From Roseburia_D yibonii (lineage in GTDB: Bacteria > Bacillota > Clostridia > Lachnospirales > Lachnospiraceae), in contig NZ_JACOQH010000003.1 of the NCBI RefSeq assembly GCF_014297335.1, positions 124,001 to 188,000 of the forward strand: a DNA stretch of 64,000 nt. The letters are read 5' to 3'. The notes beneath the pieces are model-generated. The model ran no database searches and was not told where the DNA came from. It was given only the letters and a program-made list of their open reading frames with translations. Positions 32,490-40,980 of the stretch are shown here, piece after piece (the first letter of the stretch is position 1; each line of letters begins with the position of its first letter). Made by a program: the position numbers and the translations under genes.

Positions 32490-33791
32490 TTACGCTTCGT
32501 TTCGCACATACAAAAACAGCGCCGCGATCAGCTCCCTCGGAAATATGGTCAGAAGACCGATCTTTTCGGTGTCTGCCGCCATCCCAAGCCGCATTGCGTG
32601 ATAAATGCAGGAAGTCACATACGCGCTCTCCTCCCTGCGCTTCCACTCCACAAGCCTGGTGATCAGTGTGCGTCTGCTCTTTGTCTCAAAGATCTTCGCG
32701 TCCGCACACGCATCCTCCGGCAGAACACACTGTCCGACTGCCTGCAGAAATTCACCAAACTGCCAGGTCTTTTTTACATCCACGGAAAAAATCTCTGCTG
32801 CGATCTCCGCCGCCCGGAGGTAATAATCCTTTTTCTCCGGGAATTTTCCATCGGTATACGCCTCCAACTGCGCAAACACCGTGCCGACATCCGTCATCCC
32901 GGCAATTTTCGGAAAACGGTTCCCGGAAAATACCGCTTCCGCCTTCGCGATCCATCTTGTAAACGAGTTGATCTCTTTTTCCCAGCCGGAAAGATCCGTA
33001 TCGGAAAATGTATAGAGGAAGCCCCCGTACCTGCCGAACTTTTTCATGGCATCCTGATAGCCCATCTCCATATTGTCCATGAGCAGACCGTGGTCAAAAT
33101 TCATCATGGTTCCGAGGGAACGCGTCGGCCGGATATAAGTGACGTACGGGCGCTTTGCATAGTTTGGATGCACCGGCTCCGTCCTCAAATCGACAGCGAT
33201 CACTTCCTCCGCCCCCAGCCGTATCGCAAAATCGATCGGGAGATTGTCGTAATAGCAGCCGTCCAGATAGGTCTCCTCTCCGATCTTATGCATCGGGAAA
33301 AGCGGAAAGATCGCGGATGACGCCAGCAGATAATCCTTTAGCATCCCCTGCGGGATCTCCCGCTTTTCCAGTTCCACGCCCTTTAACGACGGAAACTGTG
33401 TCGTGACCAGTCCGAAATCAATCTCAGACTGCCGCAGTTTTTCCTCATCCACCATCGTCTCGATAAAAGCGTTGAACGGAGAGATATCCGCGCCTTTGTT
33501 TTTCATGTATTTCTTTAAAAACGGGCGGATGGCATCCTTTTGCTCCAGCATCCCCTCTAACGTCTCCGTCAGGTTGATGCCATCCTCCATCATATTTTCC
33601 ATGCGGATCGTATCCCAGAGGGTATACGCCCGTTCGTATTCGCCGGAAGCCATGAACACGCCGTTGATCGATCCGATCGAAGTCCCGGTCACGATCTGAT
33701 AATCGATCCCGAGCTCGTTGAGCGCGCGCCAGACACCGACCTCATAGGAACCCTTGGTTCCGCCACCCGCAAGTACAATCGCTCTTTTCAT
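32490..33791 (-). CDS. Patatin-like phospholipase
   Basis: A 433-residue protein. The patatin catalytic set is complete: oxyanion loop GGGTKGSYEVG (8-18), nucleophile Ser38 in GTSIGSING, and the catalytic Asp in the D-G dyad YLDGCYYDNLP near residue 173. The C-terminal about 180 residues are helical and specific to this subfamily. It probably acts on membrane phospholipids or other acyl esters in the cytoplasm; no signal peptide is present. A GGGAGGAG box precedes the ATG. It follows the GH31 gene in the same direction with a 24-base gap, so the two may be co-transcribed. Confidence 0.88.
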   Translation of the reverse strand: MKRAIVLAGGGTKGSYEVGVWRALNELGIDYQIVTGTSIGSINGVFMASGEYERAYTLWDTIRMENMMEDGINLTETLEGMLEQKDAIRPFLKKYMKNKGADISPFNAFIETMVDEEKLRQSEIDFGLVTTQFPSLKGVELEKREIPQGMLKDYLLASSAIFPLFPMHKIGEETYLDGCYYDNLPIDFAIRLGAEEVIAVDLRTEPVHPNYAKRPYVTYIRPTRSLGTMMNFDHGLLMDNMEMGYQDAMKKFGRYGGFLYTFSDTDLSGWEKEINSFTRWIAKAEAVFSGNRFPKIAGMTDVGTVFAQLEAYTDGKFPEKKDYYLRAAEIAAEIFSVDVKKTWQFGEFLQAVGQCVLPEDACADAKIFETKSRRTLITRLVEWKRREESAYVTSCIYHAMRLGMAADTEKIGLLTIFPRELIAALFLYVRNEA

Positions 33792-33815
33792 AGAACTCCT
33801 CCCTTTTGTTCCGGT

Positions 33816-36113
33816 TTAAAGTTTTACCTTTAACGCTTCTCCGGTAAAAGAAACGGTCTGCTCCCGTCCGCCGGAACGGATCACAAACTGACGGTACTTT
33901 TTCTCATAGCCGTCATGGATCAGTTCGATCGTAAGCTTCCCGCCGCTTTGCGTAAAGCGGTACAGATTATACGCGCCATCACGGTAAGCAAAATCCTCTC
34001 CATTGTCCTGATAGTTTACATAACTTCCATCGCCCGGATAAACATCAAGCACCAGGGTATCCAGTTCCTTCTCCCCGATATAATGCATCGGCTCATAATT
34101 CGGCAGAACCGTTCCCGCCTTCACATAGATCGGGCAGACGGAAAGCGGTGCCTCTTTTAAGAAGTACTTTCCACCGGAAATTTTTTCTCTGGTATCATAA
34201 TCATACCATTCTCCCTCAGGCAGGTAAACCATCTTTTTGTGCGCCCCCTGTTCCGTCACCGGCGCTACAAGTATCCTTTCACCAAACAGAAATTCATCGT
34301 TTTTTGTAAAGGTTTCCGGATCTTTTTCATAGTGGAGTACCAGAGGTCTCATCACCGGCATTCCGGTCTGCTCCTCCTCGCGGAACAGATCATAGAGATA
34401 CGGAAGCAGGCGGTAGCGCAGTTCCACATATTTTTTATAGATTTCACGCACTTCATCACCAAACAGCCACGGCTCCTGATTAATATTGCCTTTCGCGCAG
34501 TGGTTACGGAACAGCGGTGAGAAACATCCGACCTGCACCCAGCGCGCTAAAAGTTCACCGGTCGTATCCGCGCCGAATCCTCCGACATCGGTTCCGACGA
34601 AAGCCAATCCGCTCAATCCCATGTTGCACAGCTGCGGGATCGCCATCTGCAAATGCGCCCAGAGACTCTGGTTGTCCCCGGTCCAGAATGTCGTATATTT
34701 CTGGGATCCGGCATAGCACGCGCGTGTGATCACAAACGGTCTTTTCTGATCCCATTTCTTTAATCCTTCGTACGTTGCCTTTGACATCAGATGTCCATAG
34801 ATATTGTGCATTTCCGCATGCGTGATCTCGCGGTCCTCATCGGTAAATACCACATCCTGCGGCAGTTCACCGTTAAAGCTTGCCGGTTCATTCATATCAT
34901 TCCAGACACCACGCACTCCAAGGTCGACCAGATATTTCTGGTTGTCCGCCCACCAGGCGCGCACCGCCGGTTTGCCGAAATCCGGATAGACCGCGTCTCC
35001 CGGCCAGACCGCATTCACATAGACTTCCCCTTCCGGTGTCTTTGCGAAATAGTCGCCTGCGATCCCCTCGTCATATTTTGCGTAACCAGGGTCTAACTTC
35101 ACACCCGGATCGATGATCGTCACCGTCTTAAATCCCATCTCCGCGATCTGCCCTATCACCTCACCCGGTTTTCCGAAGTTTTTCTCATCCCAGGTAAAGA
35201 CACGGTAGCCATCCATATAGTCAATATCAAAATGGATCGTATCGCACGGAATCCCGTATTCACGGTACTTTTTCGCGATATCCAGAATCTCCTCCTTCGT
35301 CTCATATCCCCAGCGCGACTGATGATAGCCGAGCGTCCAGAGCTGCGGCAGAGGCGTGCGTCCGGTCAGATAGGTATAATTTTCTATTACCCCGCGCATG
35401 GTATCGCCGCCGATAAAGTAGTAATCGAGATTTCCGGCATTTGCACCGAAAAAGCAATAGTTCTCACTTTCCTTTGCCATATTAAAGAAGGACTTGAAGG
35501 TATTGTCAAAAAACAGTCCGTAAACGCAGGTATCACGCAGTGTGATAAAAAACGGCACCGATTTGTAAAGCGCCTTAAACGCGTCGGTATGCGCCTGCGG
35601 CAGATCCGAGTTCCACATCTCGTAATCATAATGTCTTTTATCCAAGAATCCCGGTTTGTCACCAAGGCCGTAGAATTTCTCGTCTCCCTGCATTTTCTTT
35701 ACGATCTGGATCTTATAGTCGAGTCCGTCCCCGTCCACGACATCATGTCCCTCCGCACGGATCAGCTTCAAAAATTCCTCACTGACCTGCTTTGTGTATT
35801 CACGCTTTCCACGGTAGTCCGCGCAGAGCAGATTTCCATCCGCGTCATAAATGTCTACTTTAAATCCATCCGCAATGTGAACCTCCAGTTTTGCGGTCGT
35901 GAAGACGATACCGGCGTCATCACGCGAAACCAGAGCCTTCACTTTCTTTCGCTTTTCACCCTCGATCGCTTTCGAGCGGTGCTCTTTTGTCTCAAACCCA
36001 CTAAACACGTTGATGATCTCATCGGTCACCGCCTCGATGACGCCTTCGCGCTCCTCAAAGCGGATCACCAGTTTCTGACCTTCCAGTGTATAATCTGTTA
36101 TTTTTCCAAACAT
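33816..36113 (-). CDS. Glycoside hydrolase family 31 alpha-glucosidase
   Basis: A 765-residue GH31 enzyme. The nucleophile is Asp406 in VWNDMNEPASF and the acid/base Asp480 in FWTGDN; other family marks are WTLGYHQSRWGY and FDIDYMDGYRVFTW. An N-terminal beta-sandwich and C-terminal beta domains flank the barrel, as usual. No signal peptide is seen, so it is intracellular and probably acts on maltose, isomaltose or related oligosaccharides. Sequence alone does not separate alpha-glucosidase from alpha-xylosidase; I favour the former. A CAGGAGG box precedes the start. No sugar transporter is adjacent. Confidence 0.92.
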   Translation of the reverse strand: MFGKITDYTLEGQKLVIRFEEREGVIEAVTDEIINVFSGFETKEHRSKAIEGEKRKKVKALVSRDDAGIVFTTAKLEVHIADGFKVDIYDADGNLLCADYRGKREYTKQVSEEFLKLIRAEGHDVVDGDGLDYKIQIVKKMQGDEKFYGLGDKPGFLDKRHYDYEMWNSDLPQAHTDAFKALYKSVPFFITLRDTCVYGLFFDNTFKSFFNMAKESENYCFFGANAGNLDYYFIGGDTMRGVIENYTYLTGRTPLPQLWTLGYHQSRWGYETKEEILDIAKKYREYGIPCDTIHFDIDYMDGYRVFTWDEKNFGKPGEVIGQIAEMGFKTVTIIDPGVKLDPGYAKYDEGIAGDYFAKTPEGEVYVNAVWPGDAVYPDFGKPAVRAWWADNQKYLVDLGVRGVWNDMNEPASFNGELPQDVVFTDEDREITHAEMHNIYGHLMSKATYEGLKKWDQKRPFVITRACYAGSQKYTTFWTGDNQSLWAHLQMAIPQLCNMGLSGLAFVGTDVGGFGADTTGELLARWVQVGCFSPLFRNHCAKGNINQEPWLFGDEVREIYKKYVELRYRLLPYLYDLFREEEQTGMPVMRPLVLHYEKDPETFTKNDEFLFGERILVAPVTEQGAHKKMVYLPEGEWYDYDTREKISGGKYFLKEAPLSVCPIYVKAGTVLPNYEPMHYIGEKELDTLVLDVYPGDGSYVNYQDNGEDFAYRDGAYNLYRFTQSGGKLTIELIHDGYEKKYRQFVIRSGGREQTVSFTGEALKVKL

Positions 36114-36146
36114 ACGAAATCCTCCTGTTCGTTTTCTTCTATATTA

Positions 36147-37004
36147 TTATAAGATGAGAAGCATTGTTCCACCCACGATCGCAAGCAGTCCGAAAAACGC
36201 TTTCGGCGACAGATGTTCCCGCAGAAATACCGAGGAAAAAATGACTGTCACAACAATGCTCAATTTGTCGATCGGCACAATGATGCTTGCCGGTCCCTGC
36301 TGCAGTGCCCGGTAGTAGCAGATCCACGATGCTCCGGTTGCGATACCGGACAGGCAGATGAAAATACCGTTTTTAAAGGTGATCTGTGAAAACTGATTCT
36401 GCTTGTGTGTCACAAAGACGACCACCCATGCCATGACAAGTACCACGCAGGTTCGAATCGCCGTACCGAGATTTGACTCCACGCCCGTGATGCCGATCTT
36501 TGCAAGGATCGATGTGAGGCTCGCGAACACCGCTGATAATACCGCATACAAAAACCAGCTTTTGCTCTTACTCTTTCCCGTGGATTCTTTTTTTGTGATC
36601 ATAAGAAATGTTCCGGCTAAAATGAGCACCATCGCAAGGATCATCTTTCTTGTCAGTGCCTCATGCAGGATGATCACCGCAAGGATCATCGTAAGCACCG
36701 TGCTCGATTTATCGATCGGCGTTACCTTATTTACATCACCGAGCTGCAGCGCCCTGAAATAGCAGAGCCACGACGCCCCGGTCGCAAGTCCCGATAACAC
36801 CAAAAAGAGCAATGATTTTGCCCCGATCTGCGTGATCGTATTCTGGGAACCCACTAAAAATACCATGAGCCAGGAAAAGATCACCACCACGATCGTGCGG
36901 ATTGCCGTCGCCAGAGACGAGTCGGTCTTTCCCATTCCAACCTTCGCCAAAATTGCCGTAATTCCCGCAAGAAAAGCAGAACCAAACGCATATGTAAGCC
37001 ACAT
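36147..37004 (-). CDS. EamA-family (drug/metabolite superfamily) transporter
   Basis: A 285-residue membrane protein with about ten transmembrane helices in two homologous EamA halves. The halves repeat almost the same phrases: LSGLATGASWLCYFRALQLG and LSGIATGASWICYYRALQQG, and PIDKSSTVLTMI and PIDKLSIVVTVI. This marked internal similarity points to an antiparallel or tandem duplication. Substrate unknown. It is divergent from the CsoR-type regulator; an AGAAGG box precedes the ATG. Codon use and composition match the neighbours. Confidence 0.9.
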   Translation of the reverse strand: MWLTYAFGSAFLAGITAILAKVGMGKTDSSLATAIRTIVVVIFSWLMVFLVGSQNTITQIGAKSLLFLVLSGLATGASWLCYFRALQLGDVNKVTPIDKSSTVLTMILAVIILHEALTRKMILAMVLILAGTFLMITKKESTGKSKSKSWFLYAVLSAVFASLTSILAKIGITGVESNLGTAIRTCVVLVMAWVVVFVTHKQNQFSQITFKNGIFICLSGIATGASWICYYRALQQGPASIIVPIDKLSIVVTVIFSSVFLREHLSPKAFFGLLAIVGGTMLLIL

Positions 37005-37157
37005 AGATACATACCTTCTTTTTCTCTTGTTTTTTTACAAACTTATTATATACATGACCGCGCGAAGAAATCAATTTCTTATTGGTTTTTTCGCAAAAAT
37101 GTGCTACCATTTGCACAGAATAACCGTGTCATACGAAAGAAAAAGGAGGAACCTGCC

Positions 37158-37475
37158 ATGTCAGAGGAACATACACACGAACACCCGCATTCCCATGCGG
37201 ACGGGCATCCGCACCACCATGAAAATACCAGGGCCGTTTTAAACCGTATGTCCCGCGCGATCGGGCATATGGAATCCATCAAGGCCATGATCGAGGACGG
37301 CAGGGACTGCAGCGAGGTCCTGATCCAGATCGCCGCTGTCCGTTCCGCGATCAACAACATCGGAAAGATCATTCTGGAAGACCATATCAGGCACTGCGTC
37401 GTGGACGCGCTTGAGACCGGTGACCAGAAGGTTTTGGACGACCTGGATGAAGCGATCAACAAATTTGTAAAATAA
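37158..37475 (+). CDS. csoR: CsoR/FrmR-family metal-sensing repressor with His-rich N-terminus
   Basis: A 105-residue DUF156 repressor. The N-terminal tail has nine histidines within about 18 residues (HTHEHPHSH, HPHHH). The Cu(I)-site triad of CsoR is exactly spaced: Cys51, His76 and Cys80 (RDCSEVLIQIAAVRSAINN, EDHIRHC), offsets of 25 and 4 as in known CsoR. The His tail is unusual for CsoR and recalls nickel/cobalt handling, so copper sensing is favoured but not certain. ATG 37158 is selected by AAAAGGAGGA seven bases upstream; the frame is open further 5' without a box. The MATE gene begins 15 bases later, making it the likely regulated partner. Confidence 0.87.
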   Translation: MSEEHTHEHPHSHADGHPHHHENTRAVLNRMSRAIGHMESIKAMIEDGRDCSEVLIQIAAVRSAINNIGKIILEDHIRHCVVDALETGDQKVLDDLDEAINKFVK

Positions 37476-37490
37476 GGCAGGGATAGAAAG

Positions 37491-38828
37491 ATGAAAGATC
37501 TGACAAAGGGAAATATCACCAAACTTCTTTTCGCGTTTGCGATTCCGGTTCTGATCGGATGTATTTTACAGCTCACCTACAGTCTCGTTGATACCCGTAT
37601 CGTCGGTTCCGCGCTCGGTGAAAGCGCGCTCGCCGCTGTGGGTGCCACCAGTTCACTGAGCAGTCTTTTGATCGGCTTTTTACAGGGACTCACCAACGGT
37701 TTTGCCGTCATCGCCGCGCAGTTCTTCGGCGCGCAGGATTTTAAGGGCTTAAAACGCTGTGTCGCAGCCTCCCTATCACTTGGATGCGCCATTGCCATTT
37801 TTATCACCGCAGCTGCCCTGATCTTCCTGCACCCGCTGCTTATGCTGTTAAACACGCCTGCGGATGTCATCGACCTCTCCGGCAATTATATCTCGATCAT
37901 TTTTGCAGGGCTTATCATTTCCATGCTCTACAATGTCTGTTCCGCCCTGCTGCGTGCGATCGGGGATTCCATCACACCGCTTATCTTCCTTGCGGTATCT
38001 GTTGTCCTCAACATTTTTTTAGATCTGCTGTGCATTTTTCCGCTCGCCATGGGCGTCCGGGGCGCCGCGGTCGCAACCGTGATCTCCCAGCTCATCGCCA
38101 TGCTCGCGTGCTTTTTCTATATGATAAAACGCTACGAGATCCTGCGCCTGCACCGGGAGGATTTTCATGGGATCTCCGGTGAGCTGACGAAAGATCTGCT
38201 CAGCTGCGGCCTTTCCATGGGATTTATGAGTTCCCTCGTAAACCTCGGAACCGTTGCTTTGCAGACCTCGATCAACACCCTCGGCACCGATATCATCGTT
38301 GCCCACACTGCGGCAAGAAAGATCTCCGAGCTTTTCATGCTGATCTTTAGCGTATTCGGTACCACAATGGCTACTTTCTGCGGACAGAATCTGGGTGCCG
38401 GAGAGATCCGCCGCATCAAGGAAGGCATCAAAAAGTCCGTCCTCTACAGCTGGATCTGGTGCCTTGGCGTTATCGTCGTGACCTGGCTTTTCGCCCCGGA
38501 TCTCATTTACCTCGTGACCGGAAGCAGCAACCCCGTCGTGATAAAAAATGCTGTCGCCTACCTCAGATTCGATACGCTCTTTTACTTTGTGACAGCTTTG
38601 ATCTGCGTGATCAGAAATGCCATGCAGGGAATCGGCGACCACATCACTCCGCTCGTCTCAAGCAGCCTCGAGCTGGTCGGAAAAGTCGTCTTTGCCCTGA
38701 TCTTTGTCCCGCTACTCGGCTACCGCGGCGTGATCCTTGCGGAACCTGTATCCTGGTTTATCATGGTCGTTCCGCTGCTCATCCAAATCTGCCGTACTCC
38801 GATCTTAAAAGAAAAACGCGCAGACTAG
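37491..38828 (+). CDS. MATE-family efflux transporter
   Basis: A 445-residue protein with about twelve membrane helices in two six-helix MATE halves. Family features include the N-terminal LTKGNITKLLFAFAIPVLIG, the amphipathic Q-x-T/S helices (GCILQLTYSLVDT), FMSSLVNLGTVALQTSIN in the second half and the GAGEIRRIKEG loop. MATE proteins export cationic drugs or metabolites in exchange for Na+ or H+. It directly follows the metal-sensor gene, which hints at control by metal stress, although MATE pumps are not known metal exporters. A CAGGGA box precedes the start, and a strong terminator follows. Confidence 0.92.
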   Translation: MKDLTKGNITKLLFAFAIPVLIGCILQLTYSLVDTRIVGSALGESALAAVGATSSLSSLLIGFLQGLTNGFAVIAAQFFGAQDFKGLKRCVAASLSLGCAIAIFITAAALIFLHPLLMLLNTPADVIDLSGNYISIIFAGLIISMLYNVCSALLRAIGDSITPLIFLAVSVVLNIFLDLLCIFPLAMGVRGAAVATVISQLIAMLACFFYMIKRYEILRLHREDFHGISGELTKDLLSCGLSMGFMSSLVNLGTVALQTSINTLGTDIIVAHTAARKISELFMLIFSVFGTTMATFCGQNLGAGEIRRIKEGIKKSVLYSWIWCLGVIVVTWLFAPDLIYLVTGSSNPVVIKNAVAYLRFDTLFYFVTALICVIRNAMQGIGDHITPLVSSSLELVGKVVFALIFVPLLGYRGVILAEPVSWFIMVVPLLIQICRTPILKEKRAD

Positions 38829-38860
38829 GCGAAAAGCTCTTTCGTCCATCTGCGCATTCC

Positions 38861-38898
38861 TGCGGCTTCACCGGTTTGGTGAAGCCGGTTTTTATTTT
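38861..38898 (+). terminator. Intrinsic terminator of the csoR-MATE unit
   Basis: Perfect 10-base-pair stem CGGCTTCACC / GGTGAAGCCG with a five-base loop, then GTTTTTATTTT. The T-run contains the stop codon of the convergent SufBD-type gene. Confidence 0.9.
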
Positions 38899-39809
38899 AA
38901 GAATCCGTTTACGATCTGCTCCTCGGCTTCCTTCTCCGTCAGTCCGAGCGTCATCAGCTTGATCAGCTGATCTCCCGCGATCTTTCCGATCGCAGCCTCA
39001 TGGATCAGGCTCGCGTCAATATGGTTTGCTGCCAGAGACGGGATCGCTTCCACTCTGCCGGCATCCATGATGATCGCGTCACATTCCGTATGTCCGTAAC
39101 ATTTGTTATTTCCATTGATATGTGAATTGAATACCTGCTTGGAATGCTCTTTTGCAACCGAACGTGAGATTACGTTCGCGCTCGAATCCACGCCGTTTAG
39201 ATCCACGGTGAAATTCGTCTCCGCCGTCTGCTCTCCGTGTGTCATGATCTTTTCATGGATCACTAAGGATGCTCCGTCTGAAAGATCCGCCTCGGTCGTA
39301 CGCACGGTGGAACTTACGCCCTTGATCTGCACGGTCTCCATCTCCATATAACCGCCTTCCGCGATATGCACAACAGTGGTCGGATTTAAGATGCGGTCGC
39401 CCTTTCCATCCCCCTCACCGTAATGCTTTTCGATATAGCGTACCTTTGCGTCCTTTTCAATATAGAAGGTGTGGATGCCGTCATGCTCGGACGCCTGATC
39501 TCCGCAGTTGTGGATCCCGCAGCCCGCCACGATCGTAACATCTGCGCCTTCCCCGATATAAAAATCGTTGTATACAAGATCCTTTAATCCGCTTTCACTT
39601 AAAATGACCGGAATGTGGACACTCTCATTCACCGTTCCCGGCTTGATGATGATGTCAATGCCCGGCTTGTCCTTCTTGGTCACGATATCGATATTCGCTG
39701 TCGTATTGCGGCTCTCCAGTTTTCCGTTTGCCCGGATATTATACGCGCCTTCCGGCACTTCATGGATATCCGCGATCTCCTCTAATAAATTTTTCTCTAT
39801 CTTATCCAT
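38892..39809 (-). CDS. Short SufB/SufD-family Fe-S scaffold protein
   Basis: A 305-residue member of the SufBD family, much shorter than SufB (about 465) or SufD (about 400-440), lacking their N-terminal region. The beta-helix core is clear (GEGADVTIVAGCGIHNCG, GGYMEMETVQIKG, HSKQVFNSHINGNNK) and so is the C-terminal ALPSL-like segment, here AIPSLAANHIDASLIHEAAIGKI. Cysteines lie in AGCGIHNCG and the GHTECDAI segment. With sufC it forms a two-gene locus without sufS, sufU or a second sufBD gene, like the SUF-like minimal system (SMS). I start at ATG 39809 (AGGTG box) rather than GTG 39818. Confidence 0.85.
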   Translation of the reverse strand: MDKIEKNLLEEIADIHEVPEGAYNIRANGKLESRNTTANIDIVTKKDKPGIDIIIKPGTVNESVHIPVILSESGLKDLVYNDFYIGEGADVTIVAGCGIHNCGDQASEHDGIHTFYIEKDAKVRYIEKHYGEGDGKGDRILNPTTVVHIAEGGYMEMETVQIKGVSSTVRTTEADLSDGASLVIHEKIMTHGEQTAETNFTVDLNGVDSSANVISRSVAKEHSKQVFNSHINGNNKCYGHTECDAIIMDAGRVEAIPSLAANHIDASLIHEAAIGKIAGDQLIKLMTLGLTEKEAEEQIVNGFLK

Positions 39810-39842
39810 CTTTTTCACCTGTCCGTTCTTTTTTCTCTCACA

Positions 39843-40571
39843 CTAACGCGCGATCTTATCCATCAGCGTGCTGCACGCCTCCGATGTTTTAAGCAGCTCC
39901 GGAAGCACTTCCTCTTTCGTTCCGACCTTTCGCACTTCCCCGTCCGCGATCAGCACGATTCTGTCCGCAATGTTTAAGATGCGCTCCTGATGGGAAATGA
40001 TAAGGATCGAGCCGTTGATCTTTTCATGCATATGCTCGAATACCTGGATCAGATTCTGGAAGCTCCACAGATCGATCCCCGCCTCCGGCTCGTCAAAAAT
40101 AGACAGCTTTGTTCCGCGCGCGATCACCATCGCGATCTCAATACGCTTTAACTCTCCGCCAGAAAGGCTCGCATTCACTTCACGGTCAATGTAGTCCTTG
40201 GCACACAATCCCACCTCGGACAGATAAGAACAGGCCTCTGCCACGGAAATGTCCTTACCTGAGGCGAGCGTGATCAGATCCTTGACGGTCAGCCCCTTAA
40301 AGCGTACCGGCTGCTGAAACGCGAAGCTGATCCCTGCTTTTGCGCGCTCTGTAATGGAATAATCGGTGATATCCACGCCGTCCAGATAGATCTTTCCGCT
40401 GGTCGGCCGCACGATCCCGGCGATCACACGCGCCAGTGTGGACTTACCTCCTCCGTTCGGTCCGGTGATCGCCACAAAACGGTCATCCAGTTTCAGATTG
40501 ATATTTTTTAATATCTCTTTATCTTTTGCGTCTTCATTTACCTGAAAACAAACGTCTTTTAATTCTAACAT
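39843..40571 (-). CDS. sufC: SufC-type ATPase of Fe-S cluster assembly
   Basis: A 242-residue soluble ABC ATPase. Walker A GPNGGGKST, Q-loop FAFQQPVRFKG, signature LSGGELKR, Walker B LSIFDEPEAGID and switch His in ISHQE are intact; the EPEAGID variant is typical of SufC. It should power the scaffold encoded 33 bases downstream. ATG 40571 is chosen because GAGGG is six bases away; an ATG six bases upstream would abut the box. It has its own promoter, with a palindrome in the leader. Confidence 0.92.
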   Translation of the reverse strand: MLELKDVCFQVNEDAKDKEILKNINLKLDDRFVAITGPNGGGKSTLARVIAGIVRPTSGKIYLDGVDITDYSITERAKAGISFAFQQPVRFKGLTVKDLITLASGKDISVAEACSYLSEVGLCAKDYIDREVNASLSGGELKRIEIAMVIARGTKLSIFDEPEAGIDLWSFQNLIQVFEHMHEKINGSILIISHQERILNIADRIVLIADGEVRKVGTKEEVLPELLKTSEACSTLMDKIAR

Positions 40572-40592
40572 GTTCATCCCTCATCTGTTTAT

Positions 40593-40608
40593 CCGGAATC
40601 TGTTCCGG
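40593..40608. promoter_or_regulatory. Palindrome in the sufC leader, candidate operator
   Basis: CCGGAA-TCTG-TTCCGG, six-base arms, located about 15-30 bases downstream of the sufC -10 box and about 22 bases before the start codon. It could be a repressor site or a leader hairpin. Confidence 0.4.
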
Positions 40609-40622
40609 TCACTTGTATATAG

Positions 40623-40651
40623 AGAATATCACAATTTCTTTCGTTTGCCAA
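40623..40651 (-). promoter_or_regulatory. Promoter of the sufC-sufBD pair
   Basis: Minus strand: TTGGCA (40646-40651), 17-base spacer, TATTCT (40623-40628). Confidence 0.5.
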
Positions 40652-40865
40652 TTCTTTTGCTGTTTCTTCCTTATATTATAGGGATCACTTTCCTTCTGTT
40701 TTTTCACCTATTTTTCACACATTCTTCCATTTTTCTTAAGAAAACCATGTTATACTCATACACATGCCGCTGTTTTTTACGCCTTTTTTATTTTTATTTT
40801 ACATTTTTTATACATTTTGAAATAAATTTAAAGGAAAAGTAAAATATTTTTATCCAACTTTACGA

Positions 40866-40894
40866 TTGATTTTTACCACAAGAAGTTTTATTCT
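40866..40894 (+). promoter_or_regulatory. Promoter of the LTA-synthase-type gene
   Basis: TTGATT (40866-40871), 17-base spacer, TATTCT (40889-40894). The predicted transcript starts at the TGCGAG/CTCGCA hairpin (40901-40920), which could shield the 5' end. Confidence 0.5.
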
Positions 40895-40980
40895 TTCATA
40901 TGCGAGTTTGATGGCTCGCACTTTTTCAATACGAAATTTTAATTTTTGCATATACAAACACTAAGGGAGGATTGTTTCAT

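Larger units (their letters stand above)
40572..40980. other. Divergent intergenic region between sufC and the LTA-synthase-type gene
   Basis: A 409-base AT-rich gap without a credible gene. It holds the sufC promoter and leader palindrome on the left, and a promoter plus a hairpin at the predicted transcript start on the right. The middle (about 40660-40860) is T-rich with no structure that I can support. Confidence 0.7.

Noticed and set aside
32598..33320. A 240-residue plus-strand frame opposite the patatin gene.
   Set aside because: Antisense to a complete patatin-like gene; no independent support.
35232..36152. A 306-residue open frame on the plus strand opposite the GH31 gene.
   Set aside because: It lies wholly antisense to a gene with intact catalytic motifs; its composition (His, Arg and Ile rich) is that of a reverse-frame shadow, and no ribosome binding site was seen.
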